From assembly GCA_964451365.1 (NCBI GenBank), contig CAYVIB010000031.1, positions 4,861 through 68,860 of the forward strand: a stretch of 64,000 nt of DNA, given 5' to 3'. Under the pieces are notes generated by a model. That model was not told the origin of the DNA. It was given only the letters and a program-made list of their open reading frames with translations, and did not search any database. A program made the translations under genes and the position numbers. Position 1 is the first letter of the stretch. Each line of letters begins with the position of its first letter. Positions 8,388-17,570 of the stretch are shown in pieces. This stretch comes from CAYVIB01 sp964451365. Its GTDB lineage: Bacteria; Pseudomonadota; Gammaproteobacteria; Pseudomonadales; Cellvibrionaceae.

Positions 8388-9281
8388 CTAATCCACTACC
8401 AGCAATGGATCGCTGCCTGCCTGAATGCCGAACCGGCATTGGCTGCTGTTGTACAGGCAGGCGTCGTCCACATGAATGTTTACCCTGCCGCCGCAGGAAA
8501 ACTCCACCCGCCTGCCGGTCACCCTGAAAAATGGATTCTCGGGACTGGCGCCGCGCAGAACATCATTTAAATAATCGATCAGTAAATCCTTTTCGGCGCT
8601 GGCGATCAGTACCACGCGAAAAAACGGATCCCCCGGATCGGCATCCGGCGCCAGCTCCAGCCCCGGGCCGGCGCGGTTGGTATTCATCACTTCCATTACC
8701 AGGTAGCGGTTGGAATATTCCCGGCCATCTATTATCACTTCGCAGTCGCAGGCTTCCATTTCCTGGACCAGGGTTTGTATGGATGCAATATGCTGGTGGG
8801 CACTATTTCCCGGATTTAAATTGCCCGCACCCCACGGGTGATCCTTCTTGCGGATCAACTCCGCCAGCGCACCGCAACCGACAGATTCCACAAAATAGCG
8901 CTCGCCGGCCGATTCCACCGCAATGCCGACGGACAGTTTCTTGTCAATCTTTTTCAAATCCAGGTTTTCCGTCCTGGAGTCCAGCCATTTTGGCTGACGG
9001 GAGATTCCCAGGCTCCGGGCAATATTATTTGCCGTGCCCACCGGCAGAATGGAAATGGGAATACCGCGTGCGGTCAGTGTGCGGTAATGCCGTCGCACCA
9101 CCTTTTCCACCGTGCCGTCACCGCCGGCAATCGCCACCACATCACAATAATCATCATCGGGTTCGTCAAACAGGGATTTAAGAACAACCCGGTGACCGGC
9201 TTCTTCAATACGACGTGCCAACTGTTGGGTTTTGCACTCGCCGTTGCCGGACTTCGGGTTGTGGTACAGCTGAACCTGCAT
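8388..9281 (-). CDS. Diacylglycerol/lipid kinase family protein
   Basis: The family phosphorylates lipid alcohols with ATP. The 297-residue protein has the nucleotide-binding signature IAGGDGTVEKVV near 50-61, followed by ILPVGTANNIARSLGI, the two hallmark motifs of the DAGK catalytic domain. The C-terminal half is the expected beta-rich domain. The start at 9281 is preceded by GGAG at good spacing; the TTG at 9302 is weaker. It is probably cotranscribed with surE downstream. The lipid substrate is unknown. Confidence 0.85.
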   Translation of the reverse strand: MQVQLYHNPKSGNGECKTQQLARRIEEAGHRVVLKSLFDEPDDDYCDVVAIAGGDGTVEKVVRRHYRTLTARGIPISILPVGTANNIARSLGISRQPKWLDSRTENLDLKKIDKKLSVGIAVESAGERYFVESVGCGALAELIRKKDHPWGAGNLNPGNSAHQHIASIQTLVQEMEACDCEVIIDGREYSNRYLVMEVMNTNRAGPGLELAPDADPGDPFFRVVLIASAEKDLLIDYLNDVLRGASPENPFFRVTGRRVEFSCGGRVNIHVDDACLYNSSQCRFGIQAGSDPLLVVD

Positions 9282-9320
9282 GGGGTTCTCCGTAATCAGC
9301 AATAACGTTTTGGCTTTTCT

Positions 9321-9860
9321 TTAAATTGTTTCGGCTACCGATTTAGCGGCCTTTTTTTTCATGACATTTTTCGCTCGCTGTTTCTCTTCTGTGTTGGTGG
9401 TATGAACCACCACGGACCAGCGCCCGGATTTCACCATCTTCCGGCTTTTGTTTATCAAGTGATCATGGTCCGGGCGCAGGGAAATTAAACCGGCCAGCAA
9501 TAGTCCCAGGAAAACACAGATCAGTGTTAGCGGGATAAACGTGAATAGCGGATTGGAACGCGTCAGCTGCGGGCCCACAGTTACCAGTACAGTGGACAGC
9601 AACAATCCAGCCAGCAGTCCCACCACACCGAGAACAAGGTGGGATTTCGCCAGCGCGCGGGCAGTACCTCTATCCTCGGGCTCAATCTTGTGGCCAAGCG
9701 GGTGGTCCGAGCGGTCCTTCGGTTCCACAAGTTCAATATTTTGTAAATTAATCGCGCCTTCGCTCACCAGTGATTTCACCGCGTTTTTCGCCGCCGCCTC
9801 GCTTTCAAACACACCTCCCACCTTGCCTGGCTTCTTTTCCTCAATCACGTGAAGCTTCAT
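9321..9860 (-). CDS. Membrane protein with small N-terminal cytoplasmic domain
   Basis: The 179-residue protein has a soluble N-terminal part (VGGVFESEAAAKNAVKSL, a ferredoxin-like flavour seen in stress-type proteins), two transmembrane segments (about 79-98 and 108-128) and a basic C-terminal tail rich in Lys. The start at 9860 has a strong RBS (ggagggtaacctc); an ATG at 9899 is possible but weaker. It ends 39 bp before the lipid kinase start on the same strand and may share its transcript. No specific function can be given. Confidence 0.68.
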   Translation of the reverse strand: MKLHVIEEKKPGKVGGVFESEAAAKNAVKSLVSEGAINLQNIELVEPKDRSDHPLGHKIEPEDRGTARALAKSHLVLGVVGLLAGLLLSTVLVTVGPQLTRSNPLFTFIPLTLICVFLGLLLAGLISLRPDHDHLINKSRKMVKSGRWSVVVHTTNTEEKQRAKNVMKKKAAKSVAETI

Positions 9861-10229
9861 GAGGTTACCCTCCGCCGTTGCCTGGATTGCTTCATTCATA
9901 CATCTGACAGGTAGTTATGCAAACTCAGCACCAAGTCCATCAACCCGTTTTCGGTTAACTTGTCATTGAAAGCACCATTTATACCGGCAAAAAAGCAGGA
10001 GCCGTTTTTGCATTCCCTGGCTGTATAATCGGATTGGACTGGAGGAGGTATGGCACAGTCGCGCATGCCATGGTAAAAGAGCTGTTAAAGATTACGGTCG
10101 CCCCTGTGCGGACGAAGCCGGAATTAAATTGCGCGACACGCGGCGCCGTTGTTCCAGTTGCTGATTTTGTCGTTGATGCTAAGTTCGCGCATTTTCGCTA
10201 CCCGGTCGTTGTTTAAGTGACTGAAAACC

Positions 10230-10721
10230 ATGAATGCAAACTCACCGGACAGTTCGAAATATATGCAGAATAAAAACAAGGCGAAGAAGTATTCGCTCGC
10301 GTGGTGGCTCGATAGCAGCATTCCGCTGCCGGGAGGTTATCGTATAGGTCTCGACGGAATTATCGGCTTGATTCCGGGCGTTGGCGATGCCGTCGGGGGA
10401 GGCTTGTCCAGTTTTATTTTGTACCAGGCTTATCAACAGGGCGCGCCGAAAATAATCCTGGCGCGCATGCTGATTAACATCCTGATCGATGCGATGCTGG
10501 GAGCGATACCGATAATTGGCGATATATTCGATTTTTTCTGGAAAGCCAACCAGCGCAATGTTGCCTTGATGAACGAATACAAACAGCAGCCGGCCAGAAC
10601 CTATCGTCGCGCTGCCGGTTCTTCGATAATATTTTTAATCGGGTTTGTCGCGCTTATTGTGGGTTTTGTTTATTTGATGATTTTGTTGATGAGAGCGGTT
10701 TGGCAGGCGATTGGCGGATAG
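10230..10721 (+). CDS. DUF4112 membrane protein
   Basis: The 163-residue protein matches the DUF4112 pattern: a short polar N-terminus, then LDSSIPLPGGYRIGLDGIIG, LIPGVGDAVGGGLSSFILYQ and GAIPIIGDIFDFFWKAN. Three hydrophobic segments are visible, with the last near 128-155. The family is widespread and uncharacterised. A 370-bp upstream region separates it from the divergent membrane-protein gene. A ggaggaggt motif near 10041 precedes only an eight-codon frame, so I do not call a gene there. Confidence 0.82.
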   Translation: MNANSPDSSKYMQNKNKAKKYSLAWWLDSSIPLPGGYRIGLDGIIGLIPGVGDAVGGGLSSFILYQAYQQGAPKIILARMLINILIDAMLGAIPIIGDIFDFFWKANQRNVALMNEYKQQPARTYRRAAGSSIIFLIGFVALIVGFVYLMILLMRAVWQAIGG

Positions 10722-10723
10722 GC

Positions 10724-10756
10724 CTCTCCCGACCTCCTCCTTCGCAGGGGGGGTGG
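10724..10756. repeat. CCCTCCC/GGGGAG repeat, short copy
   Basis: A degenerate copy of the dispersed repeat (cctctcccgacctcctcc...aggggggg) lies between the convergent DUF4112 and DedA genes. Confidence 0.45.
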
Positions 10757-10790
10757 GTGTTTGAAAAAGCGATTTCAACTATCCTTGATT

Positions 10791-11381
10791 TCAACTACCC
10801 TTAAAAACCCGCCATAAATACCAGGCAAACAACCCGGCAACGACAGTGGTGCTCACCGGGCCGATAAAATCCTGCGCCTGCTTGAACTGCGAGCCCAGTA
10901 TCATTCCCACCCACGTAAGCAGCGCAACCCATGCCAGGCTGCCGATAGTGGTAAAAATCAAAAACGGCCACAGTGGCATTCGACTGACACCCGCGGGAAT
11001 GGAAATCAGTGAACGCATGCCGGGCACCATGCGAAAAAATAAAACCGTCCAGTTGCCGTAACGCTGGAACCAGCGCTCGGTTTTATCCACATCGCCGCGG
11101 GTGATTACAAACCAACGCCCGTAACGGTCGCACCAGTCGCGCAATTTGTCGGGCCCCAATTTATAACCGAGATAGTACAGTGCCACCGCACCCATTACTG
11201 TACCTAATGTGCCTGACAAAATAACGGCCGCTATCTGCAGGTCCTCTTTTGAAACAAGATAGCCCGATAGCGGCATAATCACTTCCGAAGGAATCGGCGG
11301 AAAAATATTTTCCACCAGCATAAGTAACACAATGCCCGTGTAGCCTGTGGTTCTGATAAGGTCGCTCACCCAGGATGTCAT
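10791..11381 (-). CDS. DedA-family membrane protein
   Basis: DedA proteins are thought to flip or scramble undecaprenyl phosphate or phospholipids. The 196-residue protein has the family features: ENIFPPIPSEVIMPLSGYL near 24-42, with the conserved acidic residues, and FFRMVPGMRSLISIPAGVSRM near 115-135 with the conserved arginines. Several transmembrane helices are visible. Length is typical. It is a single gene convergent with the DUF4112 gene. Confidence 0.88.
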   Translation of the reverse strand: MTSWVSDLIRTTGYTGIVLLMLVENIFPPIPSEVIMPLSGYLVSKEDLQIAAVILSGTLGTVMGAVALYYLGYKLGPDKLRDWCDRYGRWFVITRGDVDKTERWFQRYGNWTVLFFRMVPGMRSLISIPAGVSRMPLWPFLIFTTIGSLAWVALLTWVGMILGSQFKQAQDFIGPVSTTVVAGLFAWYLWRVFKGS

Positions 11382-11550
11382 TTTTTTCCGTCGATAAAGG
11401 TTAATTTTGATGAAGATACAAAATCGATACCAGGTAAGGCCATTCGACTGGTTTGACGTGAATCGAACAAAGTGGCGGGATAACAGTCACTGTAGAAACG
11501 GGTTCAGCCACTAATGCAAAATAGCCACTAATGCAAAAAAGGATACCGGG

Positions 11551-12642
11551 ATGGACATTGCGCTTGCCTTCGTTACCCTTGCCTTTGCCGTATTCAGTTT
11601 AATGCCGTTGACCCGCATCGAAGATTGGTGGGTGCGCGCTTTCGATTTTCCCCGCCTGCAGGTTTCCAGTGGACTTGTTCTGCTGATTGTTTTGCAGTTG
11701 ACCCTGCTTGACCTTTCCCGCCCGCTTACCTGGTTTTTATTAGCTGTGGCATTGGGTTGCCTGTTGTATCAAAGCTGGTGGATTGTCAGGTATTCGCCGT
11801 TTTATCCCATTGAAGTCAAGGAAATTAAAACCGGCGATAATAAAAATAAAATTCGCATTATGGCGGCAAACGTACTGACGCCCAATCGAAAATACAAAAA
11901 GTTGCTCAATCTTGTTTTGCGGTACCAGCCGGATATTCTGGTGACGCTGGAAACCGATAAATGGTGGCAGCGGAAGCTCGATGTGTTACAGACGGATTAT
12001 CCCCACACGGTGAAATGCCCGCTGGAAAATCTTTATGGCATGCACGTCTATTCCAAACTGCCGTTGCACGACACGCAGATTAAATATCTGGTGGAAGACG
12101 ATAAACCCTCAATTCATGCTTGTGTGGAACTGCGCTCCGGTAAAGGTGTCCGCATGCATTTCCTGCATCCGGGGCCGCCGAGCCCGACGGAAAATGAATC
12201 CTCTTCCGAGCGCGATGCGGAACTGTTGGTAGTGGCGAAAAAAGTTGCCGGTTACGAGCGGGATGTGCCGGTGATTGTGACAGGCGACCTGAACGATGTC
12301 GCCTGGTCGCGTACCACTCGTACGTTCCGCAAGTTCAGCGGCATGCTGGACCCGAGGATCGGACGCGGCATGTTCAATACATTTCACGCGAAGTATTGGT
12401 TTTTGCGCTGGCCGCTGGACCACCTGTTTCACAGTCCGCACTTTAAATTGTGCGGTATCCAAAGACTTGAACGCATCGGTTCCGACCATTTTCCCCTGTT
12501 GGTGGAGTTGTATTACGCCGGTTCGACGACGCAAAGTAACAATCTGCATCCCACCGAAGATGACCGCAAATGGCTGAAGATGAAAAAGGAAGATGAGGAT
12601 GTTTCGCCGGAGGATGTACCTGAGCCCGGCAGGAATTTGTAG
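11551..12642 (+). CDS. Endonuclease/exonuclease/phosphatase-family protein with N-terminal membrane segments
   Basis: The 363-residue protein begins with two or three hydrophobic helices (about 3-75). An EEP-fold domain follows: MAANVLTPNRKY (metal Asn), LVTLETDKWW (metal Glu), VTGDLNDVAWS and RIGSDHFPLLVEL (catalytic Asp-His pair). Such membrane-attached EEP proteins (YafD-like) may hydrolyse phosphodiesters or phospholipids; the substrate is not known. The tail is charged and probably disordered. Confidence 0.82.
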   Translation: MDIALAFVTLAFAVFSLMPLTRIEDWWVRAFDFPRLQVSSGLVLLIVLQLTLLDLSRPLTWFLLAVALGCLLYQSWWIVRYSPFYPIEVKEIKTGDNKNKIRIMAANVLTPNRKYKKLLNLVLRYQPDILVTLETDKWWQRKLDVLQTDYPHTVKCPLENLYGMHVYSKLPLHDTQIKYLVEDDKPSIHACVELRSGKGVRMHFLHPGPPSPTENESSSERDAELLVVAKKVAGYERDVPVIVTGDLNDVAWSRTTRTFRKFSGMLDPRIGRGMFNTFHAKYWFLRWPLDHLFHSPHFKLCGIQRLERIGSDHFPLLVELYYAGSTTQSNNLHPTEDDRKWLKMKKEDEDVSPEDVPEPGRNL

Positions 12643-13330
12643 CCCTCGGAAGCCGTTCCGCGCAGTCGTTTTCCTTGTAGCTTTGCCAAGGGGGATGGCA
12701 ATTACTACAAACCGCGTCCCCCCATTTTTGTCTGTCGCCTTTTTACCGGTTGCTGATTATCCAGAACGACAGCATGCCGCAACCTGCCAGAATTCCTGGA
12801 TCTCCGCTGGGCGGCACTCCGCTGGGCGGCACCCGCTTGCGTGAGCATGACCCCTTTTTTGGCCAGGCCGGCGAAGCAAATGCCATCTTAATCACCTATA
12901 AACTAATTTTCTTATTTAAAAATGTTATTAATGACCGGTGCTTTTGTCTGAAATCATCAAAAAAATTCTCCTTTTCTCGCTTTTTTAACCAAATGGTATT
13001 CCCAATTCACTCCTGTCCCTATAAAGTGGCTTTACCAATTTGGTATGTCAGTTGTCAAAATTGGCTCTACCAAATATGTGAAACCACGCTCAGTTCTGCA
13101 TTTCCATTTCCATCATGATTACGAACTGGGCACAGGGGCCGTAAGGCGCCGTAGCCAAGTCGTTTAATAAAAACGCGGCGACTTTGCTTCGCTGTCCGTT
13201 TGTTGCCCCTCGAATGACATGTTTGCAAGACAGGATTCCAACGCATGGACCGGCTACCCCGTGGTTGAAATATCGATCGCGGAGTTCGCTGTTAAAACTC
13301 AATAACGAATAGAAGAAGAGAGAATCTGGT
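12643..13330. other. Long intergenic region before the pectate lyase gene
   Basis: No gene is seen here. It contains a hairpin just after the EEP gene (ttgtag 12673-12678 with ctacaa 12703-12708, plus an inner gcca/tggc pair) and a duplicated tccgctgggcggcac (about 12801-12831). Three operator-like sites (12991-13075) and a long leader before the pectate lyase ATG follow. Confidence 0.6.
12991..13075. promoter_or_regulatory. Three ExuR/UxuR-like operator sites upstream of the pectate lyase gene
   Basis: Three related sites lie 33-35 bp apart: AAATGGTATTCCCAATT (12991-13007), TGGCTTTACCAATTTGG (13027-13043) and AAATTGGCTCTACCAAAT (13058-13075). TACCAATTTGGTA (13033-13045) is a perfect inverted repeat. 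They resemble the AAATTGG...CCAATTT operator that I recall for GntR-type hexuronate regulators, which would fit pectin-responsive control. Factor identity is inference. Confidence 0.5.
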
Positions 13331-16300
13331 ATGAAGAAGAATCTCGGCGTAATCTCAAAAGCCTGTGCCGCATTTGTCGTCACAGCATTTTCCTCCATGG
13401 GGGCGTGGGCCGCCACGGGCTATGCCACTCAGAACGGAGGTACCACGGGCGGTGCCGGCGGGCAGGTGGTTTCCGCCTCCACCGGTACTGAAATTCACCA
13501 GGCGATTTGCAGTCGCGCCAGCAACGATACTCCCCTGATCATTCATGTCGAAGGGACCATCACTCCGGGAAATACCTCCAAGGTCAGTGGCAGTTGCAAC
13601 ACGGCCGATGGCGTGATCGAGCTGAAGGACATCAGCAATATTTCCCTTATCGGTGTCGGCGGGGGTGCCCTGTTTGACGAGATAGGCATCCACATCCGCA
13701 ACTCCTCCAATATCATCCTGCAGAACCTGCATGTGCGCGATGTCAAAAAATCCGGGGGAACCACTTCCAATGGCGGTGATGCCATAGGGATGGAATCCGA
13801 TGTTTCCAACATCTGGGTGGATCACTGTACGCTGGAAGCTTTCGGCGGCGAAAGTGAAGGTTATGACGGTTTGTTCGACATGAAGAACAACACCAGGTAC
13901 GTGACACTTTCCTACAGCGTGCTGATGAATTCCGGTCGCGGCGGCCTCGTCGGCTCCAGCGACAGCGACAGTGAAAACAATTACGTCACTTATCACCACA
14001 ACTATTTCCACAACCTGGATTCCCGTGTTCCGTTGTTGCGTCATGCAACGGCGCATGCCTATAACAACTACTTCAACGGTATTTTCAAGTCGGGCATGAA
14101 TCCGCGCATGGGCGGCCGTATAAAGGTGGAGAACAACTACATCGAAAATGCCAAGGACCCGCTCGGTACCTTCTATACCGATGAAATGGGTTACTGGGAT
14201 GTGAGCGGGAATATCTGGGGCGCCAATATTACCTGGACGGCAGACGGCTCCGATAATCACCCGGCCGGGCCCAATCCGACATCGACCACGTCAATCAGCA
14301 TTCCCTATTCCTACTCGCTGGATAACGCCGATTGCGTGCCGAGCATTGTGCTGAATATGGCGGGGGCCAACACGGGAATGCAAACCTCCAACGGCTCCTG
14401 CTCCGGTGGCGGTTCTTCCTCCAGTTCCAGTTCATCCAGCAGTTCCAGCTCTTCCAGCAGTACCAGTTCCAGTTCGTCCTCCAGTTCAAGTTCGTCTTCC
14501 AGTACTTCCGGCGGCGTGCCGGATGGTACGAACCTGAGCCTGTCGTCCGACTCAGGTGCGGACGGTTCCAGCAAAGGCAGCGGCACCAGCTACGGCAATG
14601 TGATTGATGGCGATATGGGTTCCTACTGGTCTCCCTCAAGTTCGACCGGTCGCATTTCGGTGAAATGGGACACCGATAAAACCGTCAGTTCGATCGTGAT
14701 TCGCGAAGCCGCCGGTTTCGAGGGCAATATTGGTTCCTGGGATGTCGTGAACCACGATAACGGCAACGTCCTGGCTTCGGGTTCCGGTGCGGGAACAATT
14801 ACCTTTAGTGCGGTTACCCTGGGCAAAATCAACTTTGAAATTACCGGTTCCAACGGCACGCCCGCGGTGGCGGAGTTTGAAACCTACGCCGGTACCGTCA
14901 GCTCGTCGAGCAGTTCGAGCTCCAGCAGCTCCAGTTCCTCAAGCTCTTCGAGTTCATCAAGCAGCTCAAGTTCTTCCAGCAGTTCCAGCTCCTCAAGCAG
15001 TTCCAGCTCGAGTGGCGGCGGCAGCGCGTGCTACTGCGACTGGTATGGCCAGCCCTATCCACTGTGCGCCAACTCGGACAGTGGCTGGGGTTATGAAAAT
15101 AACCAGAGCTGCATTGGCTCCACCACCTGCGAATCCCAGGGCCAGTGGGGCGGCGGCGTTGTTTGCGATGGAAATGGATCGTCCTCAAGCTCCAGTTCGT
15201 CTTCGAGCAGTTCAAGCTCCTCGAGCAGTTCCAGTTCATCCTCAAGCAGCAGCTCTTCTTCAAGCAGCTCCAGCTCTTCGGGTGGAACGGTAACCTCAAT
15301 CGATATCGAGGAAAACGCCGGCGGTTTCTGCAGCGTCGATGGCGCCATTGAGAGCGAGCACAGCGGCTTTAGCGGCAGCGGTTATGCCAATACCGACAAT
15401 GCCGACGGCACCGGTATAGGCTACGCCATCAGTGTGCCCGAAGCCGGCCAGTACACTATCTATTTTGTGTACGCAAACGAGTCGGGCTCCCGTTCGGCGG
15501 ACCTGCTGGTGAATGATTCCTATGTGACCAGTTTTGCCTTTAACGGCACCGGCGCCTGGGCCAGCTATGCCAATTCGGCCAGCGCGATGGTATCGCTGAA
15601 TGCCGGTAACAATCTGCTGAGACTGGAAGCCACCAATAGCGCCGGGCTGGCCAACATTGACAGCATGAGCGTCACCGGTATCAACCCGAGTGCGGGCAAC
15701 TGCAGTGGAACAACCTCCAGCAGTTCTTCAAGCTCGTCGAGTTCCTCGTCTTCCTCCAGCAGCTCTTCGTCGTCAAGTTCCGGCGGCGTAATCATCGGCG
15801 GTGACTGCAGCGATTTGATCAACAATCCGAACATCAACTGGCGCGAGTCCAACCTGCAGAGCGATCAGGAGATTGTTCAATGTCTGTCTGAATCCCTGGG
15901 TAAACCCGTTGGCTTCGGTGAAAGAGCGACAGGCGGTTTTAACCCGGGCGGCGGCAGCAACCTGGTTGTGATTACCAAAAACAGCAGCGTTTCGGTTGAG
16001 CAACAGATCATGGACGCCATCAGTACCAATGCCTATAACTGGATTGTGTTCGATAAGGATGATTTTGCGAACGAGACGGACGTTTCCATGCACCGTCTGC
16101 ACTGCGCGGATTCCACTGTACTGGCGGCGCTGGATGCCACCGAGTCCCAGTGCCTGAATCCACAGCAGTGGTGTTCGGCCAAGGGTGTTTCCAGCTCGAG
16201 CTGTCTCGATACGTTCTACAATGACCGGTTGAACGACAGCGGCCTGCCGATTCGCAACAAACTGGTTATGTCCAACACCACGATTGATGGTCGCGGCGCA

Positions 16301-17200
16301 AACGCCTACTTCCTGTTTAACGGTTTCGCGATCGGCGCGGACAGCAGCGGTCAATCCACCCATATGTCCGACAACGTCATTGTCACCAACCTGGAGTTCC
16401 GCGGCGCGGGGCATACCGAAGATCACGGTCTCGACCCGGATATGTTGCGTGTTACCGGCGAGTCGCACGATGTCTGGATTCACCAGAACACCTTTGACAC
16501 CACCGGTGATGCCGCCTTTGATGTGAAAGTGGGCGCTTATGACATCACGATCTCGTTCAACAAGCTGATCAATGTGAAGCGCGCAACTTTGCACGGTTCC
16601 AGCGACAGCCGTACCATCAACGAGCAGATCACCACCACCATGCACAACAACCTGCTGGTGACCGAAGACCCGTACTACAGTGATTCCGCATTCAACACAC
16701 TGCGTCGTTTCCCGCTGATGCGTCGCGGCCAGTCGCATATTTTCAACAACGTATTCTACGGTTATCGCAAGGACATTTTGAGTGTGCGCGTGGGCGGCCG
16801 TGTCCTGTTCGAAGATAACATGGTGTTGAACAACGCGGATGAGGCGGCGGCCAACAGCAACGACGATGACATTGCGTACTTTGTTGAAAACCTCCTGCGC
16901 GATTTCCGCGAAGGCGGCCTGGAAGTGCGCGGCAGCAATGTCTGGATGGCGGATGCGAACTGCCGTCCGCTGGGTTCACCGGGCAGCCTGGATAAATCCC
17001 AGGGCAGCACGCCGGAAATGCTTTCGGCCTACAGTTCGGCCTCGCAGTCGACGATCAACGCCAACCGCTTTGCCACCGGCACCCAGTTGCTGGATTACGT
17101 GATGGCCACGGCGGGTAAAGGCGGCGTGACGCCGTACGTGTCCAGCTATACGCCGGGTGTCAGTGCCGTGATTTCCCAGGCGCCGGGTAGCTGCCAATAA
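13331..17200 (+). CDS. Multidomain pectate lyase: PL1 - CBM32-like - CBM10-like - CBM35-like - PL1-like
   Basis: This secreted 1289-residue protein should cut polygalacturonate by beta-elimination. Residues 1-28 are a signal peptide. Residues 30-340 form a PL1 pectate lyase domain with WVDHCTLE (162-169), SRVPLLR (231-237, presumed catalytic Arg) and NPRMGGRIKVENNY. Poly-serine linkers then separate a discoidin-like module (about 400-523), a Cys-rich CBM10-like module (about 566-612, CYCDWYGQPYPLC), a CBM35-like module (about 653-790) and a second, divergent right-handed-helix domain (about 825-1289). That last domain has RRFPLMR near 1125-1131 and VRVGGRVLFEDN, mirroring the first. Two lyase-like domains at opposite ends of one chain is unusual. 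A terminator follows at 17235. Confidence 0.9.
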   Translation: MKKNLGVISKACAAFVVTAFSSMGAWAATGYATQNGGTTGGAGGQVVSASTGTEIHQAICSRASNDTPLIIHVEGTITPGNTSKVSGSCNTADGVIELKDISNISLIGVGGGALFDEIGIHIRNSSNIILQNLHVRDVKKSGGTTSNGGDAIGMESDVSNIWVDHCTLEAFGGESEGYDGLFDMKNNTRYVTLSYSVLMNSGRGGLVGSSDSDSENNYVTYHHNYFHNLDSRVPLLRHATAHAYNNYFNGIFKSGMNPRMGGRIKVENNYIENAKDPLGTFYTDEMGYWDVSGNIWGANITWTADGSDNHPAGPNPTSTTSISIPYSYSLDNADCVPSIVLNMAGANTGMQTSNGSCSGGGSSSSSSSSSSSSSSSSTSSSSSSSSSSSSSTSGGVPDGTNLSLSSDSGADGSSKGSGTSYGNVIDGDMGSYWSPSSSTGRISVKWDTDKTVSSIVIREAAGFEGNIGSWDVVNHDNGNVLASGSGAGTITFSAVTLGKINFEITGSNGTPAVAEFETYAGTVSSSSSSSSSSSSSSSSSSSSSSSSSSSSSSSSSSSSSSGGGSACYCDWYGQPYPLCANSDSGWGYENNQSCIGSTTCESQGQWGGGVVCDGNGSSSSSSSSSSSSSSSSSSSSSSSSSSSSSSSSSSGGTVTSIDIEENAGGFCSVDGAIESEHSGFSGSGYANTDNADGTGIGYAISVPEAGQYTIYFVYANESGSRSADLLVNDSYVTSFAFNGTGAWASYANSASAMVSLNAGNNLLRLEATNSAGLANIDSMSVTGINPSAGNCSGTTSSSSSSSSSSSSSSSSSSSSSSGGVIIGGDCSDLINNPNINWRESNLQSDQEIVQCLSESLGKPVGFGERATGGFNPGGGSNLVVITKNSSVSVEQQIMDAISTNAYNWIVFDKDDFANETDVSMHRLHCADSTVLAALDATESQCLNPQQWCSAKGVSSSSCLDTFYNDRLNDSGLPIRNKLVMSNTTIDGRGANAYFLFNGFAIGADSSGQSTHMSDNVIVTNLEFRGAGHTEDHGLDPDMLRVTGESHDVWIHQNTFDTTGDAAFDVKVGAYDITISFNKLINVKRATLHGSSDSRTINEQITTTMHNNLLVTEDPYYSDSAFNTLRRFPLMRRGQSHIFNNVFYGYRKDILSVRVGGRVLFEDNMVLNNADEAAANSNDDDIAYFVENLLRDFREGGLEVRGSNVWMADANCRPLGSPGSLDKSQGSTPEMLSAYSSASQSTINANRFATGTQLLDYVMATAGKGGVTPYVSSYTPGVSAVISQAPGSCQ

Positions 17201-17234
17201 ATTCCTTTTTTCATAGTTGAGCACTTTGGTTGTA

Positions 17235-17259
17235 GCCGGGCATTGCCCGGCATTTTTTT
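17235..17259 (+). terminator. Rho-independent terminator of the pectate lyase gene
   Basis: The stem GCCGGGC/GCCCGGC with a three-base loop is followed by attttttt. It begins 35 bp after the stop codon. Confidence 0.85.
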
Positions 17260-17570
17260 GCGTGGTGCATTCAATATATCCGGAATAATTTTTTACGCCC
17301 GTCATGTTCGCGCTCAATCTGTTGGAACGGGCCGCGCAGGCTGAACGAAAGGAATCCCAATGCCTTGCGTGAACTGATGTTGGGGTTCGCAAGGCTCATC
17401 GCAACCTACGGGTGTCGAGTGTTTGCGGCAGCGGATATCCGGGAAAAGTTTCCATTTGGCTTTGCGTACCGCATCTCTATTCCCTTTTGCCCGCCGGGCG
17501 TTATCATGGGAGCCTTTGTGTACCAGTGACAATAACGTCAGTAACCGACAATAACAATAAAGGGGGCGGT

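Noticed and set aside
10034..10216. A 60-codon frame after a ggaggaggt motif
   Set aside because: The motif precedes only an eight-codon frame; the longer frame begins with TTG upstream of it and has no protein-like features.
13355..14260. A 301-codon minus-strand frame opposite the pectate lyase domain
   Set aside because: It is a shadow of a high-GC coding region; it has no motif and overlaps the clear PL1 domain.
14401..15780. Dense short repeats that look like a repeat array
   Set aside because: They are serine codons (agc/tcc/tcg) of the poly-Ser linkers in the lyase gene. Spacing is irregular and there are no spacers, so it is not a CRISPR array.
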